Shown here: positions 51,604-59,746 of the stretch, in pieces
Position numbering within the stretch: position 1 is the stretch's first letter
How the letters are laid out: the number at the start of each line of letters is the position of its first letter
The notes under the pieces: model-generated
The model's database searches: none
What the model was told of the DNA's origin: nothing
The model's input: the letters and a program-made list of their open reading frames with translations, nothing else
Origin: an uncultured Collinsella sp.
Lineage (GTDB): Bacteria; Actinomycetota; Coriobacteriia; Coriobacteriales; Coriobacteriaceae
Direction of reading: 5' to 3'
Assembly (NCBI GenBank): GCA_958450865.1
Contig: CAUDNY010000002.1
Coordinates: 62,001 to 126,000, forward strand
DNA length: 64,000 bases
Program-made: the position numbers and the translations under genes

Positions 51604-53175
51604 ATGCGGTCGATTCTTCCCAAGGGGGAAAGCAGGAAGCGTCGCAGCATCGCGGTGCGCGCGATCGCCTGCGTTCTCGTCGCCCTGCTCGCGCTTCCCT
51701 TCGCGGGGTGCAGTGCGAGCCCGAACGCGACCGGTGGCACGGCAGGCTCTCAGGAATACACTGTGAGCGTCTCGCTCTCCGGCGGGTCAGGGCGCGCAAG
51801 CATCGCCTCACCCACCACAATTGTGAAGGATGGCGACACCTACACCGCGACCATCACCTGGTCGAGTTCGAACTACGACAAAATGACCGTCAACGGCGTG
51901 GACTACGCGCCTGTAAACGACGGCGGCAACTCCACGTTCGAGATACCCGTCACGCTCGACGAGGACATCGCCGTGTCGGCCGAGACCGTCGCCATGTCGA
52001 CGCCGCACACCATCGACTACACGCTCTACTTCGACTCATCCACCATGAAGGAGAAATCGGGCGACGAAGCAAGCGGCGGCTCCCTTGCGAGAACGGCTTC
52101 AAGCGCCGCGGCCGACTTCCACAACGCCGATTTGGGCTGCGGCTGGAAGCCGACGGGGACGCTTCAGCTTGAATACGCCGAGCACTTCACTGTCGACGAG
52201 TTCGAAGGCGGCCTGCGGCTTATTTGCATTTCGAACGGGGAGCGCTTCCTCGTGGTGCCGCAAGATGCGAAGGTACCTGATGGGTTGAGCTCCGACATCG
52301 CGGTCATAAGGCGCCCCGCCGACAAGGTGTACCTCGTGTCGTCGGCGACGATGTGCCTGGTCGACGCGCTCGATGCGAACGACAATATCATCATGTCGGG
52401 CACGAAGGCCGACGATTGCTCGGTCGCGGGCTTCAAAAGTGCACTCGAAAGTGGGGCGATCGCCTACGGCGGCAAGTACAGCGCGCCCGACTACGAGCGA
52501 ATATCGGCCTCGGGCTGCACGCTCGCCATCGAGAACACCATGATCAACCACACACCGGATGTGAAGGAAAAGCTGCAGAAACTCGGGCTCGTCGTGCTCA
52601 CCGAACAGTCGTCGAGCGAGCCCGAAGCACTCGGGCGCGTCGAGTGGATTAAGCTTTTCGGCGTCCTGTTCGACAAGGAAGACGAGGCCGCGCACCTGTT
52701 CAACGAGCAGAAGGCCCGCGTCGAGCAAACGTCGGGGCTCGCGTCGTCAGGTAAAACCGTGGCGTATTTCTACATTAACTCGAACGGGGCCGCCGTCACG
52801 CGGCGGGCGGGCGACTACGTGGCGCAGATGATCGAGCTTGCAGGCGGCAACTACGCGCTCGATGACGCGCAGACCGCGTCGACGTCAGGTTCGTCAGTAA
52901 CGCTCGAAATGGAGCGCTTCTACGCGACGGCGAAGGATGCCGACATTATCGTCTACAACGGCACCATCGACGAATCGGTTGCCACCTTGAACGACTTCGT
53001 AGGCAAAAACGCGCTATTGTCGCAGTTCAAAGCCGTGAAGAACGGCAACGTCTGGGTCACAAGCGCCGACATGTACCAGCAGATGACTTCCACCGCCGAC
53101 ATTATCGACGAGCTGCACGGGGCGTTCACCGGCGATGACGCGAGCGACTTCCATTATCTGAGAAAGCTAGGCTAG
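51604..53175 (+). CDS. ABC transporter substrate-binding lipoprotein (BtuF/FepB fold) with extra N-terminal domain
   Basis: 523 residues, longer than usual BtuF-type proteins (about 300-350). Basic start, hydrophobic stretch and lipobox FAGC (cysteine about residue 36). Residues about 50-150 form a beta domain like the preceding lipoprotein. The rest is the helical-backbone periplasmic-binding fold: VLTEQSSSEPEALGRVEWIKLFGVLF, KTVAYFYINSNGAAVTR, YVAQMIELAGGNY, and a late ADIIVYNG. It delivers substrate to the permease-ATPase pair that follows. The B12 riboswitch and island context suggest a corrinoid ligand; iron chelates are the alternative. Confidence 0.87.
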   Translation: MRSILPKGESRKRRSIAVRAIACVLVALLALPFAGCSASPNATGGTAGSQEYTVSVSLSGGSGRASIASPTTIVKDGDTYTATITWSSSNYDKMTVNGVDYAPVNDGGNSTFEIPVTLDEDIAVSAETVAMSTPHTIDYTLYFDSSTMKEKSGDEASGGSLARTASSAAADFHNADLGCGWKPTGTLQLEYAEHFTVDEFEGGLRLICISNGERFLVVPQDAKVPDGLSSDIAVIRRPADKVYLVSSATMCLVDALDANDNIIMSGTKADDCSVAGFKSALESGAIAYGGKYSAPDYERISASGCTLAIENTMINHTPDVKEKLQKLGLVVLTEQSSSEPEALGRVEWIKLFGVLFDKEDEAAHLFNEQKARVEQTSGLASSGKTVAYFYINSNGAAVTRRAGDYVAQMIELAGGNYALDDAQTASTSGSSVTLEMERFYATAKDADIIVYNGTIDESVATLNDFVGKNALLSQFKAVKNGNVWVTSADMYQQMTSTADIIDELHGAFTGDDASDFHYLRKLG

Positions 53176-53179
53176 CGCC

Positions 53180-54220
53180 ATGAGAAGCCGGCTTTCCATG
53201 GCATACGACGAATCGGGGCGCGCCGCGCGGTGTCGCGTCGTGACGGCGCTGCTCGCCGTTGCCCTCATCGTGCTCGTCGGGGCCAACCTGTGCATCGGGA
53301 GCGTGCTCGTGCCAGCAGACCACATCCCCGGCATCCTTTCGGGCGGCGCGGCCAATTCCATGGAAAGCCAGGTCATCTGGGAGATTCGCCTGCCGCGCGT
53401 GCTTTCAGCCGTGCTTCTCGGCGGGGCACTTTCGCTTTCCGGGTTCCTACTGCAGACGTTTTTCAACAACCCCATCGCCGACCCGTTCATCTTGGGCGTC
53501 TCCTCGGGCGCAAAGTTCGTCGTCGCGCTTACGATGATCGTACTTCTGGGCGCGAACCAGGCCATGACCTCGCCGGCCATGGTGGCCGCAGCGTTTCTGG
53601 GCTCGCTTATCACCATCGGCTTCGTGCTCCTCATCGCACGGCGCATAAGTTCCATGGCCATGCTCATCGTGGCGGGCGTCATGGTGGGATACATCTGCTC
53701 GGCGGCGACGAACTTCCTCATCGCCTTCGCCGATGACCAGTCCATCGTAAACCTGCACAACTGGTCTTTGGGTAGTTTCTCGGGTTCGAGCTGGGACGAC
53801 GTCGCGGTCATCGCGGTCGTGGTGATCACCGTGAGCGCATGCGTATTCGCGATATCGAAGCCCCTTTCCGCCTTCCAGCTGGGAGAAGCCTACGCGAAAA
53901 GCGTCGGCGTGAACGTCGCACGCTTCCGCGTGGTGCTCGTCCTTCTAGCGAGCATGCTCTCCGCCTGCGTGACCGCGTTCGCTGGTCCGGTGTCGTTCGT
54001 AGGCATCGCGGTTCCACATCTCGTGAAGTCGGCGCTGAAGTCGTCGAAGCCCATCAGCGTGATTCCTGCGTGCTTCTTGGGAGGCGCCATCTTCTGCGCG
54101 GGCTGCGATTTGATCGCGCGCACGCTGTTCTCTCCCGTCGAGCTTTCCATCAGCGCCGTCACCGCCATCTTCGGCGCGCCGGTGGTTATCGCGCTCATGC
54201 TGAAGAAGCGGGTGAGGTAG
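53180..54220 (+). CDS. FecCD/BtuC-family ABC permease
   Basis: 346 residues with about ten hydrophobic segments. Typical marks: RLPRVLSAVLLGGALSLSGFLLQ, NNPIADPFILGVSSGA, WSLGSFSG, and GPVSFVGIAVPHLVKS. It forms the membrane channel for import of cobalamin or related chelates with the neighbouring binding protein and ATPase. The ATG lies four bases after the previous stop; the next gene starts directly after its own stop. Confidence 0.92.
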   Translation: MRSRLSMAYDESGRAARCRVVTALLAVALIVLVGANLCIGSVLVPADHIPGILSGGAANSMESQVIWEIRLPRVLSAVLLGGALSLSGFLLQTFFNNPIADPFILGVSSGAKFVVALTMIVLLGANQAMTSPAMVAAAFLGSLITIGFVLLIARRISSMAMLIVAGVMVGYICSAATNFLIAFADDQSIVNLHNWSLGSFSGSSWDDVAVIAVVVITVSACVFAISKPLSAFQLGEAYAKSVGVNVARFRVVLVLLASMLSACVTAFAGPVSFVGIAVPHLVKSALKSSKPISVIPACFLGGAIFCAGCDLIARTLFSPVELSISAVTAIFGAPVVIALMLKKRVR

Positions 54221-55441
54221 ATGGGGGAATTCATGCCGCGGCCCAAAACGCTCCGAGCGGAGTCGAACCTCGAAACCCCGGTCGAAACGCAGGCTGACGG
54301 AGCGCCGCTTTTCCGCATAAGTGACCTGTCGGCGGGCTACGACAAGAAGGTCGTAGTCGAAGGCGTCGATCTGGAGGTTCGCACGGGCGACGTCGTGGCG
54401 CTCATCGGGCCGAACGGCTCGGGCAAGTCGACCATCTTGAAAACCATCACACGCCATCTGGCACCGCTTGCCGGCGCGGTCGAGCTCGACGGGCGGGAGA
54501 TTTCCCGATGGAAGACGGCGGAGTTCGCAAGGAACCTTGCCGTTATGCTGACAGATCGCCCCCGGACCGAGCTCCTCACCTGCCGCGATATCGTGGAGGC
54601 GGGAAGGCATCCCTACACCGGGCGAATGGGCACACTCTCGCCCGACGACCATGGTCGGGTCGATGAGGCCATGAAAACCGCACATGTGGAAGAGCTCGCC
54701 GAGCGCGACTTCATGCAGATAAGCGACGGGCAACGCCAGCGCGTCATGCTCGCACGCGCCATCGCGCAGGATCCGCGTGTGCTCGTGCTCGACGAGCCCA
54801 CGTCGTATCTCGATATCCGCTACCAGATCGACCTGCTGCGAATACTTCGCCACCTTGCGAAATCGCGGAATGTTGCTGTCATCATGTCCATCCACGAACT
54901 CGAGCTCGCGCAGAAAAGCGCCGACAAGGTGATTTGCGTGAAGGACGGCCGGGTCTTCCGCGCCGGCGCACCCGAGGACATATTCACGCGCGAGACGATT
55001 GGCGAGCTCTACGGCCTTCAACATGGCACCTTCAACGAGCGCTTCGGCAGCGTGGAAATTGGGCGCCCACACGGCGATGCGCACACGTTCGTCATCGCCG
55101 GCGCAGGTACGGGGTCAGCTGTGTTTCGCCAGCTCATCCGGCAGGGCAAGGCGTTCTACGCGGGCATTCTGCACGAAGGGGACATCGACTGCGAGCTCGC
55201 GCGCGACCTGGCGACGGAATGCGTGGCCGAGCGCGCCTTCGAGCCGATCGGGGATAAAACCATAGCCCGCGCCAAAGAGCTCCTCGTCCACTGCGCGCGC
55301 CTTATCGTGTGCCCCGCCGCCTTCGGCACCATAAACGCCCGCAACGCAGAGCTCGTCGAGTTCGCACGCTCGCACGGTATCGAGGTCATGCGAGCGTGCG
55401 AAGGCGCATCGGAGGATTCCCAATTGGAGTGGAAAGGATAA
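54221..55441 (+). CDS. BtuD/FecE-type ABC ATPase with additional C-terminal domain
   Basis: 406 residues. Residues about 25-265 are the ATPase: Walker A GPNGSGKST, signature SDGQRQRVMLARA (D in place of the first G), Walker B VLVLDEPTSYLD, and H-loop SIHE. From about residue 285 a separate domain follows (FVIAGAGTGSAVFRQLIRQGK, VCPAAFGTINARNAELVEFA), absent from plain BtuD and roughly similar to the extended BtuD-like ATPases of some archaea and anaerobes. Its role is unknown. ATG 54221 follows the permease stop directly; ATG 54233, with GGGGGAA before it, is a good alternative start. Last gene of the + strand operon. Confidence 0.9.
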   Translation: MGEFMPRPKTLRAESNLETPVETQADGAPLFRISDLSAGYDKKVVVEGVDLEVRTGDVVALIGPNGSGKSTILKTITRHLAPLAGAVELDGREISRWKTAEFARNLAVMLTDRPRTELLTCRDIVEAGRHPYTGRMGTLSPDDHGRVDEAMKTAHVEELAERDFMQISDGQRQRVMLARAIAQDPRVLVLDEPTSYLDIRYQIDLLRILRHLAKSRNVAVIMSIHELELAQKSADKVICVKDGRVFRAGAPEDIFTRETIGELYGLQHGTFNERFGSVEIGRPHGDAHTFVIAGAGTGSAVFRQLIRQGKAFYAGILHEGDIDCELARDLATECVAERAFEPIGDKTIARAKELLVHCARLIVCPAAFGTINARNAELVEFARSHGIEVMRACEGASEDSQLEWKG

Positions 55442-55467
55442 ACTGGACTTTCTTTTAAGAATCCTCA

Positions 55468-55698
55468 GGCTACAGCTCCTACGCCGGCGAGGTCTACAAG
55501 GCGCCGGAGAACCTCGTGAACAGGAATTTCCACGCCGACGAGCCCAACCTGCTGTGGCTCACCGACATCACCGAGTTCAGACTCCCGGGCGGCGAGAAGG
55601 TCTACCTGAGCCCGGTCATCGACTGCTTCGGCGGGATGTTCGTCGCCTGGTCGATCGGGCTGCACCCCGACAAGCGCCTCACGAACTCGAGCCTGTGC
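55468..55698 (+). pseudogene. IS3-family transposase fragment (rve integrase core)
   Basis: In frame, the stretch encodes GYSSYAGEVYKAPENLVNRNF, then DEPNLLWLTDITEF, GEKVYLSPVIDCFGGMFVAW and HPDKRLTNSSL. WLTDITEF is the first catalytic-Asp motif of the IS3/IS150-type rve domain. Both ends are missing: no start, and the homology stops at about 55698, exactly where the TetR gene ends. It marks the right boundary of the cobalamin island. Confidence 0.85.
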
Positions 55699-56310
55699 CT
55701 AATCCAAGCGAGATTCCAGACTCGACAGGCCATTGAGAGTCAGGTCGTTGGCGACCTCCGAGACACGCTCGATAGGAACCGAACCATCAGACAGCGCCCA
55801 CGTGCGATAGATACCGATAATACCTGACAGCAAAAACGCCAGATAGTAATCGAACATCTCGTCCTTGAGGCCGTGGGGCAGCAAGTCGCGCTCGGCAATC
55901 TCATGCTCGAGCGGCACGCGCAAACGCGTCATAAAATCGTCGAGCGGGATGTTTTCAATCAGCTGGCGATTGAGCACGAGGTTATTGCAAAGTGCCTCGT
56001 TGATGGTCTTAAAGAAGGTAGCCGCCGCTCCAAGGGCGCGCTCGTTGGGGTCACTGCCCATAGTGGAAAGCGTCTTTTCGACCGAGTCGACGATCATCTC
56101 GACCACATCGGCGGCGATGGCATCGAGCAGGCCGTCGACCGTGCCAAAGTGCACGTAGAAGGTTTTACGGTCGACATTGGCCTCGCGCGCGATGGCACTC
56201 ACCGTAATGTCTGCCAGCGGCTTTTCCATGAGCAAGCGCTCAAAAGCGGAAAGGATGGCATTGCGGCTGCGAACGATACGGCGATCAATACGCGGTTTAC
56301 TGGCGGTCAT
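55699..56310 (-). CDS. TetR/AcrR-family transcriptional regulator
   Basis: 203 residues. The N-terminal helix-turn-helix is clear (RNAILSAFERLL, ITVSAIAREANVDRKTFYVHFGT, residues about 16-60), then an all-helical ligand domain of the AcrR C-terminal type. ATG 56310 is chosen because GAAGGGA lies upstream; the ORF could start 9 codons earlier. The MacAB-like exporter operon ends 22 kb away on the other side of the island. If the island was inserted, this gene may once have been the exporter's neighbour and regulator, which is speculative. Confidence 0.9.
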   Translation of the reverse strand: MTASKPRIDRRIVRSRNAILSAFERLLMEKPLADITVSAIAREANVDRKTFYVHFGTVDGLLDAIAADVVEMIVDSVEKTLSTMGSDPNERALGAAATFFKTINEALCNNLVLNRQLIENIPLDDFMTRLRVPLEHEIAERDLLPHGLKDEMFDYYLAFLLSGIIGIYRTWALSDGSVPIERVSEVANDLTLNGLSSLESRLD

Positions 56311-56426
56311 GGGTGTGTCCCTTCGATATGCGAGCATTCATCAACAGATGAGAGATAATCTACGTAAGAGGATTATCCCCCATACAGCTCAAATATGCCC
56401 CGCATCATGAAGAACGCACGACTGCC

Positions 56427-57734
56427 CTACCGCGACTTAGGGTGCTTCTTCTTATTGAGCGCCGACGGAGATACGCGGATACCGTCGCCCGTCTGGCGCA
56501 CATAGGCTTTATGAGCCGGCTTAGCGGTCCCAGAAGCCTTCTGAGCGTGCTTCCTGGAATCAACGGTAACAGCATTCGTGGGGTGCGGCTTAGTGGGCGC
56601 AGAGGGCGTCTGAGGCTCGCGGCCGAGCTTGCGCATCACGCGATCCCAGCGCGCATGGATGCTCTCGTTGTGGGCGCTCTTAAGGCCCAGCAGAGGCGCA
56701 GCCAAAATGGTCGGCGCGATAAACGTAATGAGACGCCACAGCAGATAGCCGGCGGTCGAAGCCGACCCAAAGAAATGACCCAAGAACAAAGCAAAGCCGC
56801 CCTCAGCGCCACCAGTTCCACCGGGCAAGGGAACCGCAGAGCTCAGCAGCTGGACAAAGGCGCTCGCGGCCATGACCGAGAAAAAGTCGACCTCGTGGTG
56901 GCCAAAAGCAAGCATCAGGAAATACGGCACGAGGTAGAAAAACGCGAGCTGCAACATGGTGATGACCACCGTGAGCAGCATGGACGAAAAGTGGCCGGCT
57001 GAAAGCTTGAACTTCTCGGAGAAGGAGTAGATCTCGCCGTCGACAAACGTGCGCCATCCCTCGATCTTAGTGGCCGAGACACCTATGCGCTCGAGCCAAT
57101 TGATGATGCAATGGGCGACGCGCGTGACGGTCTTAGGCATGAGCGCGACGGCGAAGATACCAAGCAAGATGCAGCAGTGGCCGCCAAAACTAAAGACGCA
57201 CAGCAGCGTCATGTCGCCATAGCGCTCGGCAAAAAACGGCATGCGAGCAAGCAATAGGATAGCGCCCCAGGCAACAAGGCCAAACTGATACACGATAAAA
57301 CGCGTGAACTGCGTGGCGCCGGCCTCGCCGACATTTTGGCCCGCTTTGGTCAGGCGGTAGATCTGGGCAGGCGTAGAGCCCATCATCATGGGTGTCAGAT
57401 TACCAAAGAAGATGCCACTCGCCTCGACCGAAATGAGGTCGCGGATACCGACGGGCGAATTGGGGTCGAGCCAAACGGCAATCGCGTACGCCACGATACC
57501 AAAAAAGAGGTATAGAAACATGCAGAAGCATGCAGCGAGGAGCCAGGGCGCCTGGACGCTCGACATAGCAGCCCAGAACTGCCCCATCTGCCCGGTTACC
57601 ACCAGATAGACGATATAACCCACCAGCACAACGCCGATAAAGATTGCGCCGCGGCGTGCGCTCTTATTGTCATCGCCGCCCGAGGCCTCAACCTCGACCT
57701 GGGGCTTAGACGTATGCTGAGAGGACTCCGTCAT
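56427..57734 (-). CDS. Lysylphosphatidylglycerol synthase-type flippase/membrane protein (UPF0104)
   Basis: 435 residues. About eight membrane segments with the family marks FFGNLTPMMMGSTPAQIYRL, LPGGTGGAEGGFALFLG and a following membrane pair. This is the transmembrane half of MprF/AglD-like proteins without a catalytic domain, thought to move lipids across the membrane. The N terminus is a short acidic, soluble stretch and the C-terminal about 70 residues are basic and unstructured (KPHPTNAV, HAQKASG, LNKKKHPKSR). ATG 57734 has AGAAGGAGTCTC upstream. Confidence 0.82.
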   Translation of the reverse strand: MTESSQHTSKPQVEVEASGGDDNKSARRGAIFIGVVLVGYIVYLVVTGQMGQFWAAMSSVQAPWLLAACFCMFLYLFFGIVAYAIAVWLDPNSPVGIRDLISVEASGIFFGNLTPMMMGSTPAQIYRLTKAGQNVGEAGATQFTRFIVYQFGLVAWGAILLLARMPFFAERYGDMTLLCVFSFGGHCCILLGIFAVALMPKTVTRVAHCIINWLERIGVSATKIEGWRTFVDGEIYSFSEKFKLSAGHFSSMLLTVVITMLQLAFFYLVPYFLMLAFGHHEVDFFSVMAASAFVQLLSSAVPLPGGTGGAEGGFALFLGHFFGSASTAGYLLWRLITFIAPTILAAPLLGLKSAHNESIHARWDRVMRKLGREPQTPSAPTKPHPTNAVTVDSRKHAQKASGTAKPAHKAYVRQTGDGIRVSPSALNKKKHPKSR

Positions 57735-57842
57735 GAGACTCCTTCTAACAGTCAAAATATCTTGGATATTGTACCCGTAAGGGCCATAGGCAGAACGCAA
57801 AGCTCTGGTTCAAACGGGAATTGCAGACGGTTGTTTGAAAAT

Positions 57843-57873
57843 AAAAACCCGGGCTTCCATAGGAAGTCCGGGT
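57843..57873 (-). terminator. Terminator after the tRNA-Glu pair
   Basis: ACCCGGGCTTCC (57847-57858) pairs with GGAAGTCCGGGT (57862-57873), one mismatch. On the minus strand TTTTTATTTTC follows. It ends the minus-strand tRNA transcript. Confidence 0.85.
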
Positions 57874-57883
57874 ATCAGATGCG

Positions 57884-57960
57884 TGGTAGCCCGTACCAGA
57901 TTCGAACTGGTGATCTCCGCCTTGAGAGGGCGGCGTCCTAAACCGCTAGACGAACGGGCC
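57884..57960 (-). tRNA. tRNA-Glu (CTC), copy 2
   Basis: 77-nt cloverleaf including encoded CCA. The acceptor begins GGCCCGT (first pair is G-U), the anticodon stem CCGCC/GGCGG encloses loop CTCTCAA with anticodon CTC, and the T-arm contains AGTTCGAATCT. Identical to the copy at 57983-58059, 22 bp away. Confidence 0.93.
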
Positions 57961-57982
57961 ATAAGCCTCAGCAGAAAAGAAG

Positions 57983-58059
57983 TGGTAGCCCGTACCAGAT
58001 TCGAACTGGTGATCTCCGCCTTGAGAGGGCGGCGTCCTAAACCGCTAGACGAACGGGCC
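57983..58059 (-). tRNA. tRNA-Glu (CTC), copy 1
   Basis: Same 77-nt sequence as 57884-57960, with CCA encoded. The two tandem copies are probably transcribed together from upstream of 58060. CTC reads the GAG codon, which is very common in this GC-rich genome. Confidence 0.93.
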
Positions 58060-58187
58060 ACATGACATCTGCACTGCCGTGCTGCGAGGAAATATATTAC
58101 GGGACAAAAAAGATCAGCGCAAGAAGAAATTCCAAATTGCCGAAAAAATTGTCGGCAGGTTATGGAACGCGCAGGTCAACTGGTTAG

Positions 58188-59582
58188 CTAGTTCAAGTTG
58201 AGATGAGCCAGGAGGGCTTCGCGGTTGTTGGGGATGTTGTCCTCGATCACGGCGTCGAGGGCGGCGTTGAGAAGCTGTCCCAGCTCCGGCCCCGGCTTGA
58301 CGCCGGCGCGGATCAGGTCGCCACCATTGATGGCAAGCATCTTGAGTGTATAGGGCTCCCCCGCCTGCAGCAGATCGTGGGCGAGCGTACGCATCTCCTC
58401 GATCGTCTCGACGTAATAGAAGCACGAGGGCGCCTTGCCGAGCGTGTCGGCACGCTTAAGGTCCATGAGCTCGTCCATCAGACGCGGCGTATCGACACCC
58501 TCGCCCGAAAGCGCGCGCATCATATTGAGCAGGCAGGAGCGCTCGGGGCGCAGCGGCTTGTCATGGTATTTGATCAGCAGGCACACATCGCGCACCAAAT
58601 CGTGCGAGAGCGCCAGGCGATCCATGATGACACGCGCCTTCTTGGCGCCGAGCTCGGGATGGCCGTAGAAGTGGCCGCTGCCGTCGTGATCGACCGTAAA
58701 GCACTCGGGTTTGGAAACGTCGTGCAAAAACGCCGCCCACATAAGGCTCGACGAGGGCGCGTCGCCGTCGCACAGCGCCAGCTCCCCTGCCACCGTCAGC
58801 ACGCGGGCGATATGCTCGTAGACGTTAAACGCATGATAGACGCTGCGTTGATCAAACCCGCGAGCGGACGCGAGCTCGGGCACGGCGGCGCAAACAAGCT
58901 CGGGGTAGCGCAGCATCGCGTCTCCCCCATGGCCGGTCGAAAGAATGCCCTCGAGCTCAATGCCCACGCGCTCGCGCGCCACAGCATCGAGCAGCGGCGC
59001 GCACTCGGCAAGCGCCTGTTTAGTCTTAGGCTCGATCATAAAATCCAGACGGCAGGCAAAACGCACCGCGCGCAGCATGCGAAGCGCGTCCTCGTTAAAA
59101 CGACGCTTGGGATCTCCAACGGCGCGGATGAGCTTGCGGTCTAGGTCGCCCTGACCATCGTAGCGGTCGACAAGACCACGCTCGGGATGCCAGGCCATAG
59201 CGTTAACGGTAAAGTCACGACGCGCCAGATCGTCCTCAAGCGACGCCGCACGCTCCACACTCTGGGGATGGCGGCCGTCGGTGTAAAAGCCGTCTAGGCG
59301 GTAGGTGGTGACCTCAATGCGCTCATCATCGCAAATAGCCGTGATGCCGCCAAATTTTATGCCCGACTCAACCACGGCAATATCAGCCGCTTCGAGCGCC
59401 TCTTTGGACTCCTGCCACAGGCCGCTGCAGCACATGTCAACATCGTGGCTGGGGCGTCCCATCAGGGCATCACGTACCCAACCGCCCACGTACCAAGCCT
59501 CAAGACCTGCTGCCTCAAGCGCACGCAGGACACGGATAGAGGCATCGGTCGGCTGCGTACCGTTGAGCGAAACATTGCACAT
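58188..59582 (-). CDS. cca: CCA tRNA nucleotidyltransferase
   Basis: 464 residues. Adds or repairs the 3' CCA of tRNAs. The class II head has YVGGWVRDALMGRPSHDVDM with the catalytic GG...DxD. RRDFTVNAMAW and RFNEDALRMLRAVRFACRL follow, all typical, and an HD domain (MWAAFLHDVSKPE) lies in the C-terminal half, as in the HD-type CCA enzymes of many bacteria. GGAGGCCATAGGC precedes the ATG. All three tRNAs in this window already encode CCA, so a repair role is likely. Confidence 0.94.
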   Translation of the reverse strand: MCNVSLNGTQPTDASIRVLRALEAAGLEAWYVGGWVRDALMGRPSHDVDMCCSGLWQESKEALEAADIAVVESGIKFGGITAICDDERIEVTTYRLDGFYTDGRHPQSVERAASLEDDLARRDFTVNAMAWHPERGLVDRYDGQGDLDRKLIRAVGDPKRRFNEDALRMLRAVRFACRLDFMIEPKTKQALAECAPLLDAVARERVGIELEGILSTGHGGDAMLRYPELVCAAVPELASARGFDQRSVYHAFNVYEHIARVLTVAGELALCDGDAPSSSLMWAAFLHDVSKPECFTVDHDGSGHFYGHPELGAKKARVIMDRLALSHDLVRDVCLLIKYHDKPLRPERSCLLNMMRALSGEGVDTPRLMDELMDLKRADTLGKAPSCFYYVETIEEMRTLAHDLLQAGEPYTLKMLAINGGDLIRAGVKPGPELGQLLNAALDAVIEDNIPNNREALLAHLNLN

Positions 59583-59677
59583 GCCTATGGCCTCCTGCGA
59601 CTATCAAATTGGCTATCGATTGCGTCTGCAAGAAGTCTAGCAAGAAACAGCCTCCACTGCACACGCAAGTCCGATAA

Positions 59678-59713
59678 ACAAAAACGCATCCGTCCTGGTC
59701 TAAGACGGATGCG
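59678..59713 (-). terminator. Terminator after the first PfkB kinase gene
   Basis: CGCATCCGTC (59685-59694) pairs with GACGGATGCG (59704-59713). On the minus strand TTTTTGTTT follows. Confidence 0.88.
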
Positions 59714-59746
59714 AAATAATTGAACTATTCAGGCAAGGTGCCGGAA

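Noticed and set aside
57810..58065. Two small open frames repeating the same peptide (SSSGLGRRPLKAEIT)
   Set aside because: They are translations of the two identical tRNA-Glu genes.
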